Shown here: one piece after another, positions 1 through 5,265 of the stretch
Layout of the letters: each line of letters starts with the position of its first letter
Numbering within the stretch: position 1 is the first letter of the stretch
Assembly: GCA_036401755.1 (NCBI GenBank)
Contig: DASWUD010000159.1
Span: 1-15,632, forward strand
Reading direction: 5' to 3'
DNA: 15,632 nt
Origin: DASWUD01 sp036401755
Lineage (GTDB): Bacteria; Pseudomonadota; Gammaproteobacteria; Thiohalomonadales; Thiohalomonadaceae
The notes under the pieces: model-generated
Databases searched by the model: none
What the model saw: the letters and a program-made list of their open reading frames with translations, nothing else
Told to the model about the DNA's origin: nothing
Translations under genes and position numbers: made by a program

Positions 1-60
1 CTGCAACTCACCGAAGAGCGCTGGCCCGACATCCGCTTCCGCGCCACGCGAGAGCATTGA
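1..60 (+). CDS. C-terminal end of an unidentified protein (cut by the window edge)
   Basis: Frame 1 is open from the window edge to a TGA at 58-60 and encodes 19 residues ending RFRATREH. Nearly every codon ends in G or C, as in the real genes of this window, which favours this frame although the other two forward frames are open a little longer. Too little is present to name a family. The stop is followed after about 30 bp by a strong hairpin (92-110), consistent with the end of a transcription unit. Confidence 0.4.
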   Translation: MQLTEERWPDIRFRATREH

Positions 61-327
61 CTCCAACCCCGCATGGCCTGACTGGAGTGATTGGGGGCGC
101 TCTGCCCCCACCTCTGCCGACCCAGTTGTTCTGAGATAATCCCCGCCGGCTCTTACGCCATGCGTAAGTTCGGTGTCGCGCGCCGCTTACTGTCCAGACG
201 ACAACCCGCTACCAGCCACTCCCCAGCGCTGCAGAGTGGCGCTATGATGAGGAGCGTGTCACGATGCACATATCCGGCCGTCAGAGCCGGTGCGATAAAT
301 AATAACCACAAAATCTATGGGGGGACC
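61..327 (+). other. Intergenic leader with four hairpins, upstream of the first cytochrome gene
   Basis: This 267-bp stretch carries no convincing gene. An open frame does run through it from 91 into the cytochrome, but its translation is Arg/Ser-rich and lies ahead of a clear signal peptide and ribosome site at 328. Perfect hairpins lie at 92-110 (7-bp stem), 152-168 (CTTACGC/GCGTAAG, 3-nt loop), 215-240 (GCCACTC/GAGTGGC, 12-nt loop) and 274-290 (CCGGC/GCCGG). The A/T-rich stretch 291-316 could hold a -10 element, but I see no matching -35 box. A long structured 5' leader is an inference; unrelated hairpins are the alternative. Confidence 0.4.
92..110 (+). terminator. GC-rich hairpin after the partial left-edge gene
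   Basis: T-GGGGG-C (92-98) pairs perfectly with G-CCCCC-A (104-110) around a 5-nt loop, giving a 7-bp, mostly G:C stem 32 bp after the stop at 58-60. No U-tract follows, so it is not a classic intrinsic terminator. It may instead be an RNA 3'-end stabiliser or part of the leader of the next gene. Confidence 0.3.
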
Positions 328-915
328 ATGCCATTACACCACGTGGTAGTGCCTTTATTGATGCTCTTGCTGTGTGTGCCGGCATTCGCGGCGAATGAGC
401 GTGTTGTCGCAGAACGGGCCGATGACACGCCGGCAACCATTCCCCTCAAGGAGGCACTTGGCGAACCCGCCTTTAGCGAGGCAATGTCCTCAGGGCGATA
501 CAGCTATGCTGGCAACCTCAAGTGCCGCATGTGCCATAAGGACTTCTTTTTGGGACGCAAGGGCGACGCCCACGATCATGCTTTTGAAAAGCTCATCGAG
601 GCGCGTGATGCAGAAAGTCCGCGTTGCCTGGGCTGTCACTCTACCGGCTATGGCGTGAAGAGCGGTTTTTCCTCCGTCCAGGAGACTCCCCGCCTGTTGA
701 ATGTGCAGTGCGAGGGGTGCCACGGTCCCGGCAGCGAACATATCCGCCGCCTTGGCAAGGGTGGTTTTCTGGCAGGACCGGATCGCCCCGAGATCCTCAG
801 CAAGATGTGTCTTTCCTGCCACAACGCGCGCTGGAACCGCTCCTTTACCCACTTTGATACCGCCTACAAGAATTACGGCATCGCAACGCCAGGCACGAAG
901 AGTTCAGAGCAGTGA
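328..915 (+). CDS. Tetraheme cytochrome c, c554-like family (first of a tandem pair)
   Basis: A predicted periplasmic electron carrier of 195 aa. An N-terminal signal peptide (hydrophobic core about residues 5-20, Ala-Phe-Ala-Ala cleavage region) is followed by four CxxCH c-heme sites: CRMCH, CLGCH, CEGCH and CLSCH. The NVQCEGCHGPGSEH stretch is typical of cytochrome c554/NrfA-like multiheme proteins. His residues in HDHAFEKL and GSEH are candidate distal ligands. The ATG at 328 is chosen because it starts the signal peptide and follows GGGGGA (319-325) at good spacing; the longer in-frame opening from 91 gives an implausible N-terminus. Its paralogue starts 144 bp downstream (about 70% identity), followed by a diguanylate cyclase. 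The family is clear from the heme motifs; the redox partner is unknown. Cytochrome c554 of ammonia oxidisers is also tetraheme, but no hydroxylamine oxidoreductase is visible here. Confidence 0.92.
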   Translation: MPLHHVVVPLLMLLLCVPAFAANERVVAERADDTPATIPLKEALGEPAFSEAMSSGRYSYAGNLKCRMCHKDFFLGRKGDAHDHAFEKLIEARDAESPRCLGCHSTGYGVKSGFSSVQETPRLLNVQCEGCHGPGSEHIRRLGKGGFLAGPDRPEILSKMCLSCHNARWNRSFTHFDTAYKNYGIATPGTKSSEQ

Positions 916-1059
916 ATGCATGCTGCGGTTGCCCATTTTCAGTCATACCCAAGGCGGGTAAGATAAAACCGCAGCTCCCGTTGGCAACCCGACTCCCGGA
1001 GGGAGCGACTGACAGGGGATTGGACACGCCATCACCGAATAGAACAAACGAGGTAGACA
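916..1059 (+). promoter_or_regulatory. Structured intercistronic region with two competing RNA folds
   Basis: No gene. Fold 1: a 9-bp stem, GCTGCGGTT (922-930) with AACCGCAGC (967-975), encloses a small hairpin TACCC/GGGTA (946-950/956-960), with CTCCC/GGGAG (993-997/1001-1005) downstream. Fold 2: TCAGTC (939-944) pairs with GACTGA (1007-1012), stacked directly on GCTCCC/GGGAGC (974-979/1001-1006), with the same TACCC hairpin inside, which makes a three-way junction. GGTTGCC (927-933) can also pair with GGCAACC (983-989). Fold 1 and fold 2 cannot form together. No U-tract and no direct masking of the next ribosome site (GAGGT, 1050-1054) is seen. It could be a riboswitch or attenuator, an mRNA processing element, or a dispersed palindromic repeat. 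Confidence 0.45.
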
Positions 1060-1662
1060 GTGATTCTACGCAAGGTGATTGTCTCATGTATTTTGCTGTT
1101 GAACCTTCTTCCGCTGCAGGCCGAAGAAGCCCGCATTGCCGAAGAGGTCGTGGCGCCCCAGCCCATCGTCATTCCACTGCGAGAGGCTGTCGGCGAGCGG
1201 CAGCTGCGCGAGGCGCTCGATTCCGGGCGCTACACCTACGCCGGTAACGCCAAGTGCAGGCTTTGCCATCGTGACTTCTTTCTCGGCCGGAAACAGGACG
1301 TCCATGATCACGCCTTCGAGAAGCTGATCGGAACCGAGTATGAAAACAACAGTCGTTGTCTTGCATGCCATACCACCGGGCATGGTGTGAAAGGCGGTTT
1401 TACTTCCATCGAACAGACCCCCCGCCTGATGAACGTACAGTGTGAAGGCTGTCATGGCCCCGGCAGCGAACATATTCGACGAAACGCCAAGGGCGGCTTC
1501 CTGGCAGGCACTGATCGCCCGGAGATATTGCAGAAGATGTGTCTCTCCTGTCACAGCGGCAGATGGAACCGCGCATTCACCGATTTCCACACGGCCTACG
1601 ATAGCTACAAGAGTGCCAAGCCAGGCGATCCCGACGCAGCACCGCTAACCACGGCAAAGTGA
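1060..1662 (+). CDS. Tetraheme cytochrome c, c554-like family (second of the tandem pair)
   Basis: A predicted exported c-type cytochrome of 200 aa. It starts with GTG at 1060, preceded by GAGGT at 1050-1054; this start gives an intact signal peptide (hydrophobic residues about 6-19, then LQA-EEA). Four heme-binding motifs follow: CRLCH, CLACH, CEGCH and CLSCH, in the same order and spacing as in the upstream paralogue. The two align without gaps over about 155 residues with about 70% identity; the HDHAFEKLI and NVQCEGCHGPGSEHIRR blocks are unchanged. Signal peptides and C-terminal tails differ. The diguanylate cyclase begins 7 bp after the stop, and its ribosome site overlaps this stop codon, so the two are probably co-transcribed and may be translationally coupled. 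The electron donor and acceptor cannot be deduced from the sequence. Confidence 0.92.
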   Translation: MILRKVIVSCILLLNLLPLQAEEARIAEEVVAPQPIVIPLREAVGERQLREALDSGRYTYAGNAKCRLCHRDFFLGRKQDVHDHAFEKLIGTEYENNSRCLACHTTGHGVKGGFTSIEQTPRLMNVQCEGCHGPGSEHIRRNAKGGFLAGTDRPEILQKMCLSCHSGRWNRAFTDFHTAYDSYKSAKPGDPDAAPLTTAK

Positions 1663-1669
1663 GAGATTG

Positions 1670-3256
1670 ATGAGAACATGGTGTCTCCCATGGCTCAAGA
1701 GAATTGCAGACTTTGTCCGACGTCATAACGTCGGCTTGCAGATGCTGTTGTTGATTGGCGTCATTTCCGCGCTGGCCCACTACAACTACACCACCCAGCG
1801 CCAGGTCTTTCTGCACCAGATCAACAGTGACACGGCCGACATGGCGCAGGCGGTACGCTACAGCATCGAAAAATTCCATGCCACGGAACAGACGCTTAGC
1901 CTGCATCAACTGGTCAAGAATATCTCACTCGATCTCGATATCTTCGAGTTTCGTTATCTGGATGCGCGAGGTGTCACCATCGGTTCGATGTTCGATGAGG
2001 AGATCGAACGTCCCTTTCTGCGCACCGAGGTCGAGAGACTGCTGAGTACCCCGGACGGAGAAGGGCGCTTTTATGAAGAGGTACGTGACTTTACCCAGGT
2101 GCTGGCCATCGCCCACCCAGTGCGCCATGATGGCCAACTGGTCGGCATCATCGACCTTGCAGTAGACATCTCCAGTTTCCGCTATCAAAACCCGGCCACA
2201 CAACTGGCGCTGCGTCGCCAGAAACAGGCCGATATCCGCAATCTGCTCACGGCCATTTCCGGCTCCGTAAACAACAGCCTGCAGGTGATCGAGAGCGTAA
2301 ACATCGACAACTTTCTCCTCCATCTGGTCAATGGCAGCCAGTCGGTACGGGAGATTGAAATCATCGATACTGACGGGCGCGTCGTGGCATCTTCCGGACA
2401 ACTCGCTGTCGGGACACGTCTAACCTCTGATCAGATCGGGAGAGAGGGGATCATACAGGCCCCCGAAGGTGCCGTACTTCGCATGAAGCTGCCCTTGCAG
2501 ACGCCGATCAATGGCGGTTCGACACTCATTCTGGTGAGCGATGCCACCACCTATGTGAAAAATGAGCAGAGCCTTTCCCACAATCTATGGGCAACGGCGC
2601 TGCTCGTCATGAGTTTATCCATCGCCATCACCTGGTCCGTCTACCGCATCAATCTGGAGCGGACGCGCAGCGAAAACAGCCGTCTCGAAGCGATTGTCCG
2701 CGAACGCACCAATGAAATCGAACGCCTGAGCAAGATCGATAAATTGACCGGGCTGGCCAATCGCAGCGCCCTCGACGCGGACCTGGAACGTGAGTTTCGC
2801 CGTGCCTTGCGCTACAGCCATCCACTCACCATGTTGGTGCTCGATCTCGACCACTTCAAGCGTGTCAACGACACCTTCGGCCATCTCGGCGGCGACGAAG
2901 TATTGCGTGCCATAGGTGAGCGGTTGCGGAAACAACTGCGTGAGACCGATGTGGTGGGCCGCTATGGTGGTGAGGAGTTCGTCATTCTGTTACCGGAGAC
3001 GGAATTGGCTGCGGCACTTAATATCGCTGAGGAATTGCGTCGACAGATCGAACAGGAAAAAGTGGCGTTCGGTGACATAGATATCGCCATGACGGCGAGC
3101 ATCGGCGTCGCGCGGCTCGAAGCCGGTGTGCAGGACTGCAAGGAGCTCTTTGCCCATGCCGACTCCGCTCTTTACCATGCCAAGCATTCGGGGCGTAATC
3201 GTATCTCCTGCATGGATAGCGGTCAGGTGCGCCCCGCCCAAGTGGCATCATTCTGA
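1670..3256 (+). CDS. Membrane-bound diguanylate cyclase with a large periplasmic sensor (GGDEF protein)
   Basis: Predicted to make c-di-GMP from two GTP on the cytoplasmic side of the inner membrane. The protein is 528 aa. TM1 lies at about residues 21-38, a periplasmic region of about 265 residues at 40-305, TM2 at about 306-326, a short helical linker at 330-355, and a GGDEF domain from about 355 to 520. The active-site motif is GGEEF (433-437). RETD (424-427) lies exactly five residues before it, the expected RxxD inhibitory I-site, so product feedback is likely. No EAL or HD-GYP domain is present. The periplasmic part looks like two Cache/PAS-like halves (about 85-170 and 205-300); this is inference from pattern only. 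ATG 1670 is preferred to the adjoining TTG 1667 because GAGAG (1661-1665) is better spaced. It lies 7 bp after a tetraheme cytochrome, which suggests that the sensor monitors something in the periplasm linked to electron transfer. Confidence 0.93.
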   Translation: MRTWCLPWLKRIADFVRRHNVGLQMLLLIGVISALAHYNYTTQRQVFLHQINSDTADMAQAVRYSIEKFHATEQTLSLHQLVKNISLDLDIFEFRYLDARGVTIGSMFDEEIERPFLRTEVERLLSTPDGEGRFYEEVRDFTQVLAIAHPVRHDGQLVGIIDLAVDISSFRYQNPATQLALRRQKQADIRNLLTAISGSVNNSLQVIESVNIDNFLLHLVNGSQSVREIEIIDTDGRVVASSGQLAVGTRLTSDQIGREGIIQAPEGAVLRMKLPLQTPINGGSTLILVSDATTYVKNEQSLSHNLWATALLVMSLSIAITWSVYRINLERTRSENSRLEAIVRERTNEIERLSKIDKLTGLANRSALDADLEREFRRALRYSHPLTMLVLDLDHFKRVNDTFGHLGGDEVLRAIGERLRKQLRETDVVGRYGGEEFVILLPETELAAALNIAEELRRQIEQEKVAFGDIDIAMTASIGVARLEAGVQDCKELFAHADSALYHAKHSGRNRISCMDSGQVRPAQVASF

Positions 3257-3263
3257 GATGCCT

Positions 3264-3284
3264 GCCGGGACTCTTCCTCCCGGT
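3264..3284 (+). terminator. Possible terminator hairpin after the diguanylate cyclase gene
   Basis: CCGGGA (3265-3270) pairs perfectly with TCCCGG (3278-3283) across a 7-nt loop, starting 9 bp after the stop codon, with a G:T pair extending the base. Only TTAG follows rather than a run of T, so termination is plausible but unproven. Because the cyclase gene converges on yadH, a terminator somewhere in 3257-3439 is expected. Confidence 0.35.
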
Positions 3285-3333
3285 TAGATCATGGCTCCGA
3301 ACCACGAGACACTGGGAATATCGCCCGCCAGGT

Positions 3334-3400
3334 CAAAGTCGCCACGAGGACGTTTTCCCCGTCTCTCACGGGATTTTCCTTGGCGATCTTGGCGCCTTTG
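3334..3400. repeat. Imperfect inverted repeat of the CTTTGCG/CTTGGCG type between convergent genes
   Basis: CAAAGTCGCCACGA (3334-3347) matches the reverse complement of TCTTGGCGCCTTTG (3387-3400) at 12 of 14 positions. Between the arms lies a smaller hairpin CCCGT/ACGGG (3358-3362/3368-3372) followed by ATTTT. The right arm, with its CTTGGCG and CCTTTGCG words, resembles the element at 5165-5258 on the other side of yadGH and a style of dispersed intergenic repeat common in environmental proteobacteria. It may also serve as a bidirectional terminator for the converging genes. Confidence 0.45.
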
Positions 3401-3439
3401 CGAGAGCCCATGTGTTTCAGGTCGGGAACAGTCATTAGC

Positions 3440-4219
3440 TCAGGTGCGCACGCCGATGCCACGCTTGAGCAGAAACAGCGCGAATGAATAGAGCGCAATG
3501 ATGAAGCCGAGGATCACGCCAAAGGCAACAGTCAAACTGATGTCGCTGATCCCCAGCAATCCATAACGGAAGGCATTGACCATGTAGAGGATCGGATTGA
3601 GGTGGGATGCCTGCTGCCAGAATTCCGGCAACATGTTCACCGAGTAGAAGATGCCGCCCAGGTAGGTGAGTGGTGTCAGTACGAAGGTGGGGATGAGGGA
3701 GATGTCGTCGAAGCTGTTCGCATAGACGGCGTTGATGAAGCCGGCCAGAGAGAAGAGGATAGAGGTGAGCAGCACCACACTCAATGCCACGGCGACGTTA
3801 TGCAGGTGAAGGTCGGTGAAGAACGCCGCCACGATGGTCACCGCCACCCCCACCGAGAGGCCGCGCGCTACACCACCGGCAATGTAGCCGACCAGGATCA
3901 GCGAGTGGGGGATCGGGGCGATGAGCAACTCCTCCACGTAGCGCCCGAATTTCGAGCCGTAGAAGCTGGAGACCACATTGGCGTAGCTATTGGTGATGAT
4001 GGTCATCAGGATCAGCCCCGGCACGATGTAGTCCATGTAGCTGTAGCCGTCGATGGGCGCGAGCTGTGAGCCGATCATCTTGCCGAAGATGACGAAGTAG
4101 AGCGCCGTGGTGATCACCGGCGGCAGGATGGTCTGGATCCAGATGCGTGCGAAGCGGCGCACCTCCTTGATGGCAATGGTCATGAACGCCACGCGCCAGG
4201 CGTGCCAGTGGTTGCTCAT
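3440..4219 (-). CDS. yadH: ABC-2 type transporter, inner-membrane permease (YadH-like)
   Basis: Membrane subunit of an ABC exporter that pairs with the upstream ATPase. The 259-aa product has about six hydrophobic segments, a cytoplasmic N-terminus rich in Arg and Lys, and conserved stretches characteristic of E. coli YadH: RIWIQTILPPVITTALYF, GYSYMDYIVPGLI, FDDISLIPTFVLTPLTYLGG and HLNPILYM. Length matches the family (about 256 aa). The start is the ATG at 4219, preceded on the minus strand by GGAGAAAGGG; it overlaps the yadG stop as ATGA, which implies translational coupling. An upstream in-frame extension lies wholly inside yadG and is rejected. The substrate of YadGH is not settled; related ABC-2 systems move lipids, polysaccharides or drugs. 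It ends 183 bp from the converging cyclase gene. Confidence 0.93.
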   Translation of the reverse strand: MSNHWHAWRVAFMTIAIKEVRRFARIWIQTILPPVITTALYFVIFGKMIGSQLAPIDGYSYMDYIVPGLILMTIITNSYANVVSSFYGSKFGRYVEELLIAPIPHSLILVGYIAGGVARGLSVGVAVTIVAAFFTDLHLHNVAVALSVVLLTSILFSLAGFINAVYANSFDDISLIPTFVLTPLTYLGGIFYSVNMLPEFWQQASHLNPILYMVNAFRYGLLGISDISLTVAFGVILGFIIALYSFALFLLKRGIGVRT

Positions 4220-5148
4220 GACCCTTTCTCCGAACTCGCCACCAAGTCGAGGAACAGCTCCTCCAGACGGTTGGTCTTGTTGCGCATCGATAGCACCTCG
4301 ATTCCCTGCGCGGAAAACTCTTCGAACACCGGATTCAACCCCTGTTCGCGCCGCACCTCCACCTCCAGCGTATGCGCATCGATCATCTGCAGTGGATAGC
4401 CGCACTTCAACACCGGCACTGAGCCCAGCTCGCGTTTCAGATCGAGGATGAAGGTCTCCTTGTCGAGCTGGCCGAGCAGCGCCTTGATGGAGGTGTGTTC
4501 GATGATGCGGCCGTGGTCGATAATCGCCACGTTACGGCACAACTGCTCCGCCTCTTCCAGGTAGTGGGTGGTGAGAATGATGGTGGTACCTTCCGCGTTC
4601 ACCTCGCGCAGGAACGACCACATGGAGCGGCGCAGTTCGATATCCACCCCGGCGGTCGGCTCGTCGAGGATCAGCAGCTTCGGTTGATGCACCAGCGCGC
4701 GGGCGATCATCAGGCGCCGCTTCATGCCGCCCGAAAGTTGCCGCGCCATGTTGCGCCGTTTCTCCCACAGGCCGAGCGAACGTAGCGCCCACTCGGCGCG
4801 CGGCTTCGCGAGCTCCGGATCGACACCATAGTAGCCGGCCTGATTGAGCACGATCTCGCCCACCGGTTCGAACTGGTTGAAGTTGAACTCCTGCGGCACC
4901 AGTCCGAGCAGCCGCTTCACCGCCATCGGTTCGCGATCCAGGTCGTGGCCGAACACCTTCACCGTGCCGCTGCTCTTGTTGATGAGCGAGGCGATGATGC
5001 CGATGGTGGTTGACTTGCCTGCGCCGTTGGGGCCGAGCAGCGCGAAGAAATCGCCCTGCTCGACGGTCAGGTCGATGCCCTTCACGGCATGAAAGCCGTT
5101 GGGATAGGTCTTGTGCAGGGCGCTGATTTCGAGGGCGTGAGTTGTCAT
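4216..5148 (-). CDS. yadG: ABC transporter ATP-binding protein (YadG-like)
   Basis: Cytoplasmic ATPase that powers the YadH permease. The 310-aa protein has all nucleotide-binding motifs: Walker A GPNGAGKST (39-47), Q-loop Gln at about 86 in LVPQEF, signature LSGGM (138-142), Walker B LLILDEP (158-164) and switch His at about 195 in TTHYLEEA. Blocks such as LVPQEFNFN, DIELRRSMW and VLSMRNKTNRLEELF closely match E. coli YadG (about 308 aa) as I remember it. The residues after about 210 form a regulatory C-terminal tail. No strong ribosome site precedes the ATG at 5148, which is unusual here. The 117 bp upstream contain an inverted repeat (5165-5258), and the next gene upstream, the M16 protease, reads the same way, so read-through or a promoter in that gap is possible. 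Confidence 0.95.
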   Translation of the reverse strand: MTTHALEISALHKTYPNGFHAVKGIDLTVEQGDFFALLGPNGAGKSTTIGIIASLINKSSGTVKVFGHDLDREPMAVKRLLGLVPQEFNFNQFEPVGEIVLNQAGYYGVDPELAKPRAEWALRSLGLWEKRRNMARQLSGGMKRRLMIARALVHQPKLLILDEPTAGVDIELRRSMWSFLREVNAEGTTIILTTHYLEEAEQLCRNVAIIDHGRIIEHTSIKALLGQLDKETFILDLKRELGSVPVLKCGYPLQMIDAHTLEVEVRREQGLNPVFEEFSAQGIEVLSMRNKTNRLEELFLDLVASSEKGS

Positions 5149-5164
5149 GTCGAGATAAACAAAT

Positions 5165-5258
5165 TAACCGCTAAGGACGCAAAGAGCGCGAAGAAAAACA
5201 TAAATAATGGAAAGTAATGATCTTATCCACTTGCGTGCCTTTGCGTCCTTTGCGGTTA
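5165..5258. repeat. 94-bp element with near-perfect 20-nt terminal inverted repeats
   Basis: TAACCGCTAAGGACGCAAAG (5165-5184) and CTTTGCGTCCTTTGCGGTTA (5239-5258) are inverted copies with 19 of 20 positions matching. The 54 bp between them is A/T-rich, unlike the surrounding coding sequence. It fills nearly the whole gap between the M16 protease stop and the yadG start. The CTTTGCGTCCTT-GCGGTTA core is a widespread intergenic repeat style in environmental bacteria (from memory, not searched). It may act as a hairpin at the protease mRNA 3' end or be a small non-autonomous mobile element. No transposase is present. Confidence 0.7.
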
Positions 5259-5265
5259 GTCATTT

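Noticed and set aside
91..327. N-terminal extension of the first cytochrome up to 91
   Set aside because: The translated extension is Arg/Ser-rich, contains hairpin sequence, and would bury the signal peptide; the ATG at 328 has its own ribosome site.
916..1059. A known c-di-GMP-I (GEMM) riboswitch before the second cytochrome
   Set aside because: The location is suggestive, but the conserved GGCAAACC and ACGCAAAGCC segments of that class are missing on both strands; only the general three-way-junction look is shared.
1667..1669. TTG at 1667 as the start of the diguanylate cyclase
   Set aside because: It directly precedes an ATG at 1670 that has better spacing from GAGAG and is the stronger start codon.
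3357..3377. CCCGT/ACGGG hairpin with ATTTT as an intrinsic terminator
   Set aside because: The stem is only 5 bp and the T-run is short; it is better described as the centre of the inverted repeat at 3334-3400.
3289..3498. Small open frames on both strands between the cyclase and yadH
   Set aside because: They lie in palindromic repeat sequence, lack ribosome sites and overlap the conserved end of yadH.
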